A stretch of 64,000 bases of DNA from an uncultured Bariatricus sp. (GCA_934307065.1 CAKRCD010000012.1:1-64000); one strand, 5' to 3'. Counted from the first letter of the stretch, positions 54,912 to 63,914 are shown. The notes: generated by a model from the sequence alone, not told the origin. Translations and numbers: made by a program.

Positions 54912-56984
54912 ATGAAGGTTTACAGAACGGACGAGATTAGGAATGTGGTCCTTTTAGGACATGGAGGGAGTGGCAAGACCAGTCTGGTAGAAGCTATGGC
55001 ATACGTTTCGGGAGCAACGAACAGACTTGGTACAATTGACGGTGGCAATACAATCAGTGACTTTGACAAAGAGGAGCAGAAGAGAAAGTTCTCTACCAGT
55101 ACAAGTCTGGTGCCAATCGAGTGGGAGAAAGCAAAGATCAATATTCTTGATACACCGGGATATTTTGATTTTGTAGGAGAAGTGGAAGAAGCAGTCAGTG
55201 CGGCAGACGCAGCAGTTATCGTTGTATCAGGTAAAGCCGGTGTTCAGGTCGGAACAGAGAAAGCATGGGAATTATGTGATAAATATAATCTGCCTCGTAT
55301 GGTTTATGTAACAGAGATGGATGTGGATGATGCCAGCTTCCGTCAGGTTGTAGCTGATTTGACAGAGAAATATGGAAAGGTTATTGCACCACATTTCGCG
55401 CCGATTCGTGAGAATGAAAAATTAGTCGGTTATGTGAATGTAATTAAGAACGCAGCAAGAAGGTATACCGGTCTTGGAATGAAGGAAGAATGTGAGATTC
55501 CAGAATATTCAAAACCAAATCTGCAGCTTTATCGTGAAAAATTATTAGAGGCAGTTGCCGAGACAAGCGAAGCCTTTATGGAGCGCTATTTTGAAGGGGA
55601 TGAGTTCTCTGTAGAAGAGATTCGTTCTGCCATGCGAACAGAAGTTATGAACGGTGATATCGTTCCGGTGGCTATGGGGTCGAATGTTCAGGCGCAGGGT
55701 GTCGCAAACCTACTTTCTGATATTGTACGTTTCTTCCCAAGTCCAGAGTACAGAGAATGTGCAGGAATTAACCGTAAGACCAATGAAATTTTTGTAGCAA
55801 ACTATGATTTTGCTATGCCAAAGAGCGCGTATGTATTTAAGACAATGGTAGATCCGTTTATCGGTAAATATTCTTTTGTTAAAGTGTGCTCAGGTGTGTT
55901 AAAAGGAGATGACCTGCTTTATAATGCAGAGAGCGACGCAGAGGCTAAGGCCGGTAAGCTTTATACTCTGATTGGAAATAAACCGGTGGAAGTAAGCGAA
56001 TTGTTTGCCGGAGATATCGGAGCAATTGCAAAACTTGGAACTACTAAGACGGGGGATACCCTTTCTACCAAGAATACTCCGGTTTCTTACGGTAAGACAG
56101 AATATTCAAAACCTTATACATATATGAAATATGTGGTAAAAGCAAAAGGCGATGAGGACAAGGTTTCTCAGGCATTATCCAGAATGATGGCAGAAGATGT
56201 CACTCTGAAGGTGGTTAATGACAGTGAGAACAGACAATCATTAATTTATGGAATGGGCGATCAGCATCTGGAAGTTGTTGTAAGCAAATTGGAAGATCGC
56301 TATAAAGTCGGAATTACTCTGGAACAGCCTAAGGTAGCATTCCGTGAAACAATCCGCAAGAATTCAGATGTAGATACCAAATACAAGAAACAGTCAGGCG
56401 GACACGGACAGTATGGGCATGTTAAGATGCGCTTTGAGCCATCTGGCGATTTGGAAACACCTTATGTATTTGAAGAAGAAGTTGTGGGCGGTGCAGTTCC
56501 AAAGAACTACTTCCCGGCAGTGGAAAAGGGACTTCAGGAATCCGTATTGAAAGGACCTTTGGCCGGATACCCGGTAGTTGGTGTGAAAGCGGTTCTGTAC
56601 GATGGTTCTTATCATCCGGTAGATTCTTCCGAAATGGCATTCAAGACAGCAACTATCCAGGCATTTAAGAAAGGATTCATGGAAGCAACTCCGGTTCTCT
56701 TAGAACCAATTGCTACGTTGAAAGTAAAAGTTCCGGATGATTATACCGGTGATGTTATGGGTGATTTGAACAAACGTCGTGGACGTGTTCTTGGAATGGA
56801 TCCGGTAGCCGGAGGATATCAGATTGTTACAGCAGATATTCCGATGACAGGATTATTTGGATATTGCACAACTCTTCGCTCAATGACCGGAGGACGTGGA
56901 ACGTATTCTTATGAATTTGCACGTTATGAACAGGCACCTGCTGATGTACAGGAAAAAGAAATAAAAGCCCGTGCAGAAGAATAA
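54912..56984 (+). CDS. Elongation factor G paralogue (EF-G2-like)
   Basis: This 690-residue translational GTPase has all five EF-G domains. P-loop GHGGSGKTS (16-24) differs from the GHIDAGKT of canonical EF-G, and DTPGYFDFVGEVEEA is the G3 region. The G4 motif reads TEMD (134-137) instead of NKMD, which may change base selection or affinity. RGRVLGMD and SMTGGRGTYSYEF close domains IV and V. Such paralogues (fusA2 type) lack str operon neighbours and have roles distinct from the main EF-G, in some species in stress or recycling. The role here is not shown. Confidence 0.9.
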   Translation: MKVYRTDEIRNVVLLGHGGSGKTSLVEAMAYVSGATNRLGTIDGGNTISDFDKEEQKRKFSTSTSLVPIEWEKAKINILDTPGYFDFVGEVEEAVSAADAAVIVVSGKAGVQVGTEKAWELCDKYNLPRMVYVTEMDVDDASFRQVVADLTEKYGKVIAPHFAPIRENEKLVGYVNVIKNAARRYTGLGMKEECEIPEYSKPNLQLYREKLLEAVAETSEAFMERYFEGDEFSVEEIRSAMRTEVMNGDIVPVAMGSNVQAQGVANLLSDIVRFFPSPEYRECAGINRKTNEIFVANYDFAMPKSAYVFKTMVDPFIGKYSFVKVCSGVLKGDDLLYNAESDAEAKAGKLYTLIGNKPVEVSELFAGDIGAIAKLGTTKTGDTLSTKNTPVSYGKTEYSKPYTYMKYVVKAKGDEDKVSQALSRMMAEDVTLKVVNDSENRQSLIYGMGDQHLEVVVSKLEDRYKVGITLEQPKVAFRETIRKNSDVDTKYKKQSGGHGQYGHVKMRFEPSGDLETPYVFEEEVVGGAVPKNYFPAVEKGLQESVLKGPLAGYPVVGVKAVLYDGSYHPVDSSEMAFKTATIQAFKKGFMEATPVLLEPIATLKVKVPDDYTGDVMGDLNKRRGRVLGMDPVAGGYQIVTADIPMTGLFGYCTTLRSMTGGRGTYSYEFARYEQAPADVQEKEIKARAEE

Positions 56985-57042
56985 AGAACAGGGAAGCAAA
57001 AAGAATATAGAAGAAATAGAATATAAATATAGAAGGAATAGA

Positions 57043-57084
57043 AACAGTAAGGGTCGGGAAAATTGTCCTGACTCTTATTGTTTT
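57043..57084 (+). terminator. Terminator after the EF-G paralogue
   Basis: AACAGTAAGGGTCGGGA pairs with TCCTGACTCTTATTGTT with G-U pairs, ending in TTTT. Confidence 0.8.
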
Positions 57085-57186
57085 ATAAATATTTGTAAAA
57101 AAGAACTCAAGGACACGGTTTTCGTGTATACTAGAAATTAATACAGTTTCTGACAGGATACTGTAATGAAAACCTAAGGAGGGCTT

Positions 57187-58803
57187 ATGAAAAAGAAAGG
57201 TATTATATGGGGAATTGTTGCGCTGCTTGTACTTGGCGGCATCTATTATTATCTGGCACTTCCGGCAATTAATATCCATTCCGTGGAGGTGTGGTATTTT
57301 CTGCTGTATCTGGTGGCTGCCATCGGTGTGATTTATGTAATTGTAAGTGCGATAAATGCTGTAAAAAGGGGGAAGAGAGTAGAAGAAATCAGAAGTTCAA
57401 AAACCTTGAAAAAGATTGTTATGGTCTTTGGAATATTGGTAATTGTTTTTATAGGTGGTTCGATTTTATCTTCCCCGATTGTAAATGCGAAGAAATATCA
57501 GTCGCTTTTAACCGTGGAGGATGGCGAATTTACCAAGGATATTGAAGAACTGAGCTTCGACCAGATTCCGATTCTGGACAGGGATTCGGCAGAAATCCTG
57601 GGTGACCGTAAGATGGGAAGCATGTCTGATATGGTATCCCAGTTTGAAGTAGATGATATTTACAGTCAGATTAATTATCAGGATCGGCCGGTCCGCGTGT
57701 CACCGGTAAAATATGCGAGTCTGGTAAAATGGTTTACAAACCGCAAAGAAGGACTTCCGGCTTATATTATGATTGATATGGCGAGTCAGACAACCCGGCT
57801 TGTGAAGTTGGAAGAAGGAATGAAATATTCAACCAGTGATCATTTTGGAAGAAATATTTACCGACACTTAAGATTTTCTTATCCGACTTACATTTTTGAT
57901 GAAATGAGTTTTGAAATTGATGAGGATGGGACACCTTATTGGGTTGCTCCGGTTGTGAAGTATAACATTGGTCTGTTTGGCGGACGCACCGTGGGGAGAG
58001 TGGTTCTCTGTAATGCCATTACTGGAGAGACTACAGACTATGTTATTGATGAAGTGCCACAGTGGATTGATCATGCATATTCGGCAAGCCTTTTGATTGA
58101 ACTTTATGATTATTACGGCAGCCTAAAGCATGGATTTATCAACAGTGTACTCAGTCAGAAGGATTGCCTCAAGACAACGAATGGCTATAATTACCTTGCG
58201 ATTGATGACGATGTGTGGGTATATACAGGAGTGACTTCGGTAAACAGTGACCAATCTAATGTTGGTTTTGTGTTAATGAATGAGCGTACTATGGAGACGA
58301 AATATTATAAAGTAGAAGGCGCAATTGAAGATTCTGCTATGGATTCTGCAGAAGGACAGGTGCAGAACTTACACTATACTGCGACCTTCCCACTGCTTCT
58401 TAACATTGCGGGAGAGCCGACATATTTTATTGCATTAAAGGATGATGCAGGACTGGTAAAGAAATATGCACTGGTAAATGTGCAGAAATATCAGCTTGTT
58501 GCGATTGGGGATACAGTAAGCCAGTGTGAAGAATCCTATAATTCTTTGCTCCTGACAAACGGAGTGAAACAGGAGGAAACGGATACGAGAGAAATCCAGA
58601 CAGTAAAGGGTATGATTACTAAGATTGCACAGGGTGTTGTGGATGGAAATTCTCATTATTATATCATGTTGGATAATTCAAAAGATATCTTTGATGTCTC
58701 CGTGGTAGATTATATCGAGATTATCAAGTATGATGTAGGAGACGAAGTGACGCTGGAGTATAAAGAAGGCACAAAGACGAATACCGTATTATCCGTGAAA
58801 TAG
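57187..58803 (+). CDS. Membrane protein with large exported domain, unknown function
   Basis: The 538-residue protein has three predicted helices near residues 5-25, 36-56 and 78-98. About 430 residues follow outside the membrane. The exported part has ISSPIVNAKKYQ-like entry (SSPIVNAKKYQSLL), DRKMGSMSDMVSQFEVDD, GRNIYRHLRFSYPTYIFDE and a C-terminal OB-like segment (VKGMITKIAQGVVDGNSHYYIMLDN to VGDEVTLEYKEG). I do not recognise the family. It is single-gene, with AAGGAGGGCTT at the start. An IS element lies 30 bases past its stop and may have removed its terminator. Confidence 0.75.
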   Translation: MKKKGIIWGIVALLVLGGIYYYLALPAINIHSVEVWYFLLYLVAAIGVIYVIVSAINAVKRGKRVEEIRSSKTLKKIVMVFGILVIVFIGGSILSSPIVNAKKYQSLLTVEDGEFTKDIEELSFDQIPILDRDSAEILGDRKMGSMSDMVSQFEVDDIYSQINYQDRPVRVSPVKYASLVKWFTNRKEGLPAYIMIDMASQTTRLVKLEEGMKYSTSDHFGRNIYRHLRFSYPTYIFDEMSFEIDEDGTPYWVAPVVKYNIGLFGGRTVGRVVLCNAITGETTDYVIDEVPQWIDHAYSASLLIELYDYYGSLKHGFINSVLSQKDCLKTTNGYNYLAIDDDVWVYTGVTSVNSDQSNVGFVLMNERTMETKYYKVEGAIEDSAMDSAEGQVQNLHYTATFPLLLNIAGEPTYFIALKDDAGLVKKYALVNVQKYQLVAIGDTVSQCEESYNSLLLTNGVKQEETDTREIQTVKGMITKIAQGVVDGNSHYYIMLDNSKDIFDVSVVDYIEIIKYDVGDEVTLEYKEGTKTNTVLSVK

Positions 58804-58832
58804 CAAAATAAATCACATAGACAGGATAAAAC

Positions 58833-60623
58833 AAAAAGGGGCTGTTGCAAAATAGATGAGTAATCATCTATGGAGCAATGGCTCCTTTTTTGCGCCTAAA
58901 TGAAAAAGCAGGCTCCGAAGAACCTGCCATTCATGGTATAATAAATTATGACGAGTAAAATAAAATACCAAAAAGATTATACCAAATTCAATGAAACTTA
59001 TCAACTGGTTTTGCCATTAAGTTTAGAAGGTCTTGTTCCTAATGATGATTCTGTTCGACTGCTGAGCCATGAGCTTGAGGAACTCAATTATACGTTATTG
59101 TATAAGGCTTACTCTTCCAAAGGAAGAAATCCTGCAGTTGATCCGAAGACCATGTTCAAGATTCTGACCTATGCTTATTCTCAAAACATTTATTCTTCCC
59201 GGAAAATTGAACAGGCTTGCCGCAGAGATATCAACTTTATGTGGCTGCTTGCTGGACAAAAAGCACCTGATCACAGTACGATTGCCCGTTTTCGAACCGG
59301 ATTTCTCGCAGAGGCCTGCGAAGACCTGTTTTATCAGATGGTACATCGTCTGAAAGATGCGGAAGACTTATCTACAGAAACAGTTTTTATTGACGGAACT
59401 AAGCTGGAAGCTTGTGCTAATAAATATACTTTCGTCTGGAAAAAGTCCGTAGGGAAATGGGAAGAAAAAATGTTTCATAAGATTCAGGAAGCTGTAAAAC
59501 TTCTAAATCACGATTACATGCAGTCTTTTACTGTAAATACGGAATCAAGGGCTATGGATTTGCAGAAAATCACCGAATATCTGGAGCTTTTCCAGCGGTT
59601 CCGTGAACGACAGATAACCTATGACTGGCATACTGCCAGTTTTCGAGGAAGAAATAATTATTGTAAGACCGATCCGGATGCGACATTTATGCACATGAAA
59701 GATGACCATATGCGGAATGCCCAGTTGAAACCGGGATATAACATACAGATTGGTGTAGATAGCGAATACATTGTAGCGACAGATATATTTCAGGATAGAA
59801 ATGATGTGTGGACATTGATCCCGTTTCTGAAGCTTATGGATGAAAAGTTGGGATTCCATTATCCAAGTATCACTGCTGATTCCGGGTATGAAAGTGAAGA
59901 AGGATATACCTATCTGCGCAATTCTGGACAGAAACCATATATCAAGCCACAGACATATGAAAAATGGAAGAAACGCAGTTTTAAGCAGGATATCAGCAAG
60001 CGTGAAAACATGGGTTATGATGCAGAAACAGACACATATACCTGTCACGCCGGCAAAAAATTGAACGCACTTTTTCTAAAAAAACAGAAAAGCAAAAGTG
60101 GATATGAGTCGGAAGTAACTGTGTATGAATGTGAGGATTGTACTAACTGTCCTTATAAGGAAAAATGTACCCGTGCGAAAGGGAATAAGCGGTTGTATAT
60201 TTCAAAAAGCTTTCTAGAGAAGAGACAGGAATCATACGAAAATATCTTAAGTGAAACCGGAATTAAATACCGGATGAACCGTTCTATACAGGTGGAAGGG
60301 GCCTTTGGAGTTTTGAAAAATGATTATGAATTCCAGAGATTTCTGCTCCGTGGAAAAACCAAAGTAAAACTGGAGATTCTTTTGCTTTGCATGGGATATA
60401 ACCTAAATAAGCTGCATACAAAAATCCAAAAAGAGCGGACCAGAAGTTATTTACATGAGGTTAAGTCAGCCTAAAATATGTAAAAAAATCAAAGGCTTAT
60501 TAAAGTGCGGCAAAAAATCGGGATGAAATCCAGAAATTTAGATTTCATCCCGATTTATGTCTGTAACGGCAGAAGCTGCCACTCAATCATCTAGTTTTGA
60601 TGATTTTGCAACAGCCCCTTTTT
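58833..60623 (+). mobile_element. Complete IS1182-family-like insertion sequence
   Basis: The element is 1.79 kb, bounded by inverted repeats GGGGCTGTTGCAAAAT (58838-58853) and its complement (60603-60618), each extended by five A or T. One transposase gene is inside. A terminator-like GGAGC/GCTCC with a T-run near 58871-58890 guards the left end, and AAATCGGGATGAAATC (60515-60530) with GATTTCATCCCGATTT (60541-60556) closes the right end, shielding the transposase from read-through. I see no clear target duplication. It lies between convergent genes. Confidence 0.9.
58948..60474 (+). CDS. IS1182-family DDE transposase
   Basis: The 508-residue transposase appears intact. The N-terminal region has the family layout VLPLSLEGLVPNDDSVRLL, AVDPKTMFKILTYAYSQNIYSSRKIE and APDHSTIARFR. 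The catalytic triad candidates are Asp in VFIDGTKLEACANKYTF, Asp in ITADSGYESEEGY and Glu in SIQVEGAFGVLKNDYEFQRF. A Cys cluster ECEDCTNCPYKEKC is typical of this family. No frameshift is seen, so the element may be active. Confidence 0.93.
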   Translation: MTSKIKYQKDYTKFNETYQLVLPLSLEGLVPNDDSVRLLSHELEELNYTLLYKAYSSKGRNPAVDPKTMFKILTYAYSQNIYSSRKIEQACRRDINFMWLLAGQKAPDHSTIARFRTGFLAEACEDLFYQMVHRLKDAEDLSTETVFIDGTKLEACANKYTFVWKKSVGKWEEKMFHKIQEAVKLLNHDYMQSFTVNTESRAMDLQKITEYLELFQRFRERQITYDWHTASFRGRNNYCKTDPDATFMHMKDDHMRNAQLKPGYNIQIGVDSEYIVATDIFQDRNDVWTLIPFLKLMDEKLGFHYPSITADSGYESEEGYTYLRNSGQKPYIKPQTYEKWKKRSFKQDISKRENMGYDAETDTYTCHAGKKLNALFLKKQKSKSGYESEVTVYECEDCTNCPYKEKCTRAKGNKRLYISKSFLEKRQESYENILSETGIKYRMNRSIQVEGAFGVLKNDYEFQRFLLRGKTKVKLEILLLCMGYNLNKLHTKIQKERTRSYLHEVKSA

Positions 60624-60637
60624 ATGAAAAAGAAATG

Positions 60638-61054
60638 CTAAGCTAAAACAGTACAATTTTCGAGACCGGCAACTTCTTCCGGTTTTGCGCTGAGACTTAC
60701 ATAAAAATCAATGTTGCAGTCAGAAGCTATTCTGTTCAGATTCTCGACAATATATGGAAGATTCTCCATGTTAATTCCTGCATATTTGCAAATGCCATCC
60801 ATAAAGACAGCCTGAATATCATGGTTTGCACTTGTCATACCATAAATGAATCCAACAAATTTGTCTGGGTTACAAATGGTATCATAATCGTCCATGCAGA
60901 CAACTCTTACGTTAAACGATAAGCTATATGTATCTCTGTGAGTCTTCTTGATGAAGAAGACATTTCCTTCACTGGCTTTAATCACTTCATTTGCCTTTTC
61001 AATCATTCGCTGTGTTTTACCACTGCCCTTTTCACCGATTAATAAATTTACCAT
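60638..61054 (-). CDS. Small P-loop ATP-binding protein, unknown function
   Basis: This 138-residue protein begins MVNLLIGEKGSGKTQRMIEKAN, a Walker A motif. A hydrophobic strand ending FMDG (QAVFMDGICKYAG) may be the Walker B. It is a minimal P-loop NTPase resembling short clostridial proteins of unknown role. AGGAGACTTAGCAT precedes the start at 61054. Its stop is 15 bases from the IS right end. Its promoter region carries two palindromes and is shared with the divergent COG0523 operon, hinting at common control. Confidence 0.7.
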   Translation of the reverse strand: MVNLLIGEKGSGKTQRMIEKANEVIKASEGNVFFIKKTHRDTYSLSFNVRVVCMDDYDTICNPDKFVGFIYGMTSANHDIQAVFMDGICKYAGINMENLPYIVENLNRIASDCNIDFYVSLSAKPEEVAGLENCTVLA

Positions 61055-61086
61055 ATGCTAAGTCTCCTTTGCGTATATTTAGTACT

Positions 61087-61142
61087 AAAGTACGGTACTT
61101 TTCCCTTGTGTATATTATACACTAATCGTAAAATAGAAACAA
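61087..61142 (-). promoter_or_regulatory. Promoter of the P-loop gene with two 15-base palindromes
   Basis: Minus-strand TTGTTT (61137-61142), 17 bases, TATAAT (61114-61119). GTGTATATTATACAC (61108-61122) is a perfect palindrome covering the -10, and AAAGTACGGTACTTT (61087-61101) is another over the start region. Their centres are 21 bases apart, two helical turns, as expected for two dimers of one regulator or for two regulators on one face. Confidence 0.6.
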
Positions 61143-61151
61143 CCTATTTAT

Positions 61152-61180
61152 TTGCAACTTTCGATGAATTGTGATAGTAT
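61152..61180 (+). promoter_or_regulatory. Promoter of the COG0523 operon
   Basis: TTGCAA (61152-61157), 17 bases, TAGTAT (61175-61180), about 110 bases upstream of the first start codon. No Zur-type box was recognised. Confidence 0.55.
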
Positions 61181-61288
61181 AGCTTTGTTATATTGGGATG
61201 TGAATGCATCCGTATCATACAGGCAATAATCAATATTAGATTTCAGGACAACTTAAAGCAGTGTTGCCCCGGGAAAAGAGGTTTGAAA

Positions 61289-62383
61289 ATGACAAAAGTA
61301 GATATTATTTCCGGTTTCTTAGGAGCTGGAAAGACAACATTTATTAAAAAACTGATTGAAGAAGTATTTGCAGGAGAACAACTGGTTCTGATTGAAAATG
61401 AATTTGGTGAAATCGGAATCGACGGTGGTTTCCTGAAGGACGCAGGGGTAGAGATTACAGAGATGAACTCTGGATGTATCTGCTGTACCTTAGTTGGTGA
61501 TTTCAGCAAAGCCTTGAAGGAAGTACTGGAAAAATACCATCCGGACCGTATTATCATTGAACCATCCGGTGTTGGAAAACTTTCTGACGTAGCAAAGGCA
61601 ATCGAAGGAATGAAAGCAGATAATGACATTGTAATTGATGGCAAGCTTACCGTTGTAGACGGAAAGAAAGCGAAGCTTTATATGCAGAATTTCGGAGAAT
61701 TTTATAACAACCAGGTAGAATATGCTTCTACTATTATTGTGAGCCGTACACAGATGATGAATGACAAGCAGATTGAAGAATGTGTACACCTGCTCCGTGA
61801 AAAGAATGAACACGCACCGATTATCTCAACACCATGGGATGAACTGGGAAAAGAAGCAATTATGCGTGCATTCAATCAGGAAACAGAAATTGCGGAATTC
61901 CTCGACCATGACCATCATCACGACCATGATGACGAATGCGGCTGCGGATGCCATGACCACGACCATGACCACGACCATGACCATCATCACGACCATGATG
62001 ACGAATGCGGCTGCGGATGCCATGACCACGAACATCACCATCATCACGACCATGATGACGAATGTGGCTGCGGTTGTCACGACCATGACCATCACCATCA
62101 TCATGCAGACGAAGTATTTACAAGCTGGGGCAAGGAAACGGCACATAAATACAAAGAAGAAGAACTGGATTACATTCTCAAAGCACTGTCAGAGACAGAA
62201 GGATATGGAATTATTTTACGTGCAAAAGGGATTATCCAGATGGAAGATGGCACATGGAAACAGTTCGATATGGTTCCGGGAGAATATGAGACTCGTCAGG
62301 GACAGCCTGATTATACAGGGCGTATCTGCGTAATCGGAACAAACTTGAACGAAGAGGAACTCAAAAAGGTGTTCCATATCTAG
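61289..62383 (+). CDS. COG0523 (CobW/YciC-like) metallochaperone GTPase with His/Cys repeats
   Basis: The protein has 364 residues from the ATG at 61289 (AAGAGGTTTGAAA upstream); the frame extends upstream but without a good start. GFLGAGKTT (9-17), the metal-binding CxCC (SGCICC, Cys63, Cys65, Cys66), EPSGVGKLSDV and SRTQ as the G4-like motif define the G3E family. Residues 205-275 hold three copies of a HDHDDECGCGCHDH unit, DNA copies starting near 61921, 61990 and 62047. This would be a high-capacity zinc, nickel or cobalt buffer. A CobW_C-like domain ends the protein. The metal is probably zinc, by family analogy only. Confidence 0.88.
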   Translation: MTKVDIISGFLGAGKTTFIKKLIEEVFAGEQLVLIENEFGEIGIDGGFLKDAGVEITEMNSGCICCTLVGDFSKALKEVLEKYHPDRIIIEPSGVGKLSDVAKAIEGMKADNDIVIDGKLTVVDGKKAKLYMQNFGEFYNNQVEYASTIIVSRTQMMNDKQIEECVHLLREKNEHAPIISTPWDELGKEAIMRAFNQETEIAEFLDHDHHHDHDDECGCGCHDHDHDHDHDHHHDHDDECGCGCHDHEHHHHHDHDDECGCGCHDHDHHHHHADEVFTSWGKETAHKYKEEELDYILKALSETEGYGIILRAKGIIQMEDGTWKQFDMVPGEYETRQGQPDYTGRICVIGTNLNEEELKKVFHI

Positions 62384-62395
62384 GAGGCAGAAGAA

Positions 62396-63337
62396 ATGAT
62401 AACACCAGTATATATTTGTACCGGGTTTCTTGACAGTGGAAAGACCACATTTATAAAAGATACGCTCATGAAACAGGACTGGATTGAAGATGGTCCGACA
62501 CTTCTACTTCGCTGCGAGCAGGGAGAAGAAGATTTCCCTGAAGCATACTTGGATGAAAATGGAATGTTTTTGTTCGATTTGGAAGAACTGGAGCAATTAA
62601 ATACTACATTTTTAGAAAACTGCGAGAAGATTTATCATCCGGTGCAGATTATCATTGAATACAACGGTATGTGGGAACTTCAGAGCATTTTTGATGTGAA
62701 ATTGCCGAAAGAATGGGAAATCCAGGGTGTATATTCTACGGTAAATGGCGAGACGCTGGAAATGTATTTCAAAAACATGCGTAATCTACTAATGAATCAG
62801 TTGGTGGAATCGGAACTGGTAGTAGTAAACCGGTGTGGAACGGATGTAGACAGAGCAACCTTCCGTCGTTCCCTTAAGATTCAGAATCAGTTTGCACAGA
62901 TTATATTTGAAAATCCGGATGGCGAAATCATTCCTCAGACAGAAGATGATCTTCCGTTTGACGTAAAAGCAGATGAAATCGTAATTGATGATATGGATTT
63001 CGGAGTCTGGTATGTAGATGCCTATGAGAATCCGGAAAGATATGTTCATAAGAAAATCAGCTTTCTTGCACAGGGCTTCCGCCCGAAAGGGATGCCTGCA
63101 AATATGATGATTCCGGGAAGACAGATTATGGCGTGCTGTGCAGAGGATGTGCAGTTTTATGGGTATCCGGCTAAGATTCCGGAAGGAACCAAGTTCGAGC
63201 AGAGAGGTTGGATTCGCGTAAAAGTACGGTTTGAATTTGAGTCACCGAGAATGTTTGCACCGAAGCAGCCGATTCTGTATCTGGAACATATTGAGAAAGC
63301 AGAAGCTCCGGAAGAAGAAGTTGTATATTTAGGATAA
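62396..63337 (+). CDS. COG0523-like GTPase fused to a DUF1980 (YcgQ-like) domain
   Basis: The protein has 313 residues. The N-terminal G3E-like half has TGFLDSGKTT (9-18) and IIIEYNGM, but no CxCC, and its G4 region reads VVNRCGTD. The C-terminal 100 residues (QGFRPKGMPANMMIPGRQIMACCAEDV, then GWIRVKVRFEFES and PILYLEHIEKAEAP) closely match the C-terminal domain of YcgQ/TIGR03943 proteins, including the CC pair at 247-248. In other bacteria YcgR-YcgQ and COG0523 genes sit together in zinc-controlled operons, so this fusion joins two parts of one system. It starts 12 bases after the first GTPase with AGGAGGCAGAAGAA. Confidence 0.72.
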   Translation: MITPVYICTGFLDSGKTTFIKDTLMKQDWIEDGPTLLLRCEQGEEDFPEAYLDENGMFLFDLEELEQLNTTFLENCEKIYHPVQIIIEYNGMWELQSIFDVKLPKEWEIQGVYSTVNGETLEMYFKNMRNLLMNQLVESELVVVNRCGTDVDRATFRRSLKIQNQFAQIIFENPDGEIIPQTEDDLPFDVKADEIVIDDMDFGVWYVDAYENPERYVHKKISFLAQGFRPKGMPANMMIPGRQIMACCAEDVQFYGYPAKIPEGTKFEQRGWIRVKVRFEFESPRMFAPKQPILYLEHIEKAEAPEEEVVYLG

Positions 63338-63338
63338 G

Positions 63339-63896
63339 ATGGCAAGAAAGAAGCAATACGAACTAATCCGATCTGCAAGAAGAACCCTTTCCGTGGAAGT
63401 GAGAGTGGATGGAACGGTAATCGTGCGGGCACCGAAGAAGTGTCCGCAGTCAGAAATAGACCGGTTTCTTAAGGAAAGACAGGACTGGATCCGGGAAAAA
63501 CTGTTACTGATGGAGGCACATCAGCGAGATGCAGAAAAGGTTCAGCCCCTCAGTGAAGAAGAACAGAAGCTTTCCAAAGAAACCGCCAGGGAAGCACTGG
63601 AGCAGAAGCTTCGATATTATGCCCCGAAGATGGGTGTGACGTATGGAAGGATTTCTGTAAGAGACCAGAAAACCAGATGGGGAAGCTGTAGCTCGGAAGG
63701 GAATCTGAACTTTAACTGGCGCCTGATTATGGCACCACCGGGAGTGATGGACTATGTGGTGGTTCATGAACTGGCTCACAGAAAAGAGATGAATCATTCC
63801 CGGAATTTCTGGAAAGTGGTAGAAGAAATCATGCCGGATTATCAGAAATACAGAAAGTGGCTGAAAGAAAACGGAAATATTTTGCACAGATACTAA
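63339..63896 (+). CDS. YgjP-like metallopeptidase (DUF45, M48-related)
   Basis: The 185-residue protein has the zinc-protease motif HELAH (143-147) and a downstream NHSRNFW with His153 as likely third ligand. KTRWGSCSSEGNLNFNWRLIMAP is the conserved DUF45 signature. The N-terminal SARRTLSVEVRVDGTVIVRAP is also typical. The cell target is unknown. It begins one base after the previous stop, so it is translationally coupled and may be part of the same metal-linked operon. Confidence 0.88.
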   Translation: MARKKQYELIRSARRTLSVEVRVDGTVIVRAPKKCPQSEIDRFLKERQDWIREKLLLMEAHQRDAEKVQPLSEEEQKLSKETAREALEQKLRYYAPKMGVTYGRISVRDQKTRWGSCSSEGNLNFNWRLIMAPPGVMDYVVVHELAHRKEMNHSRNFWKVVEEIMPDYQKYRKWLKENGNILHRY

Positions 63897-63914
63897 AGAA
63901 AATCTGAAAACCGC

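Noticed and set aside
57004..57041. AT-rich near-repeat AATATAGAAGRAATAG between the EF-G paralogue and its terminator
   Set aside because: Low complexity and short; likely chance in an A-rich spacer.
61193..61288. Upstream extension of the COG0523 frame (32 codons)
   Set aside because: The promoter -10 (61175) is too close, no ribosome site precedes 61193, and GTPase homology starts right after the ATG at 61289.
61761..62333. Low-complexity frames of Met/Thr/Ala and Val/Met across the His/Cys repeat on both strands
   Set aside because: They are by-products of the CAY/GAY codon repeats of the GTPase gene; no ribosome sites or independent conservation signs.
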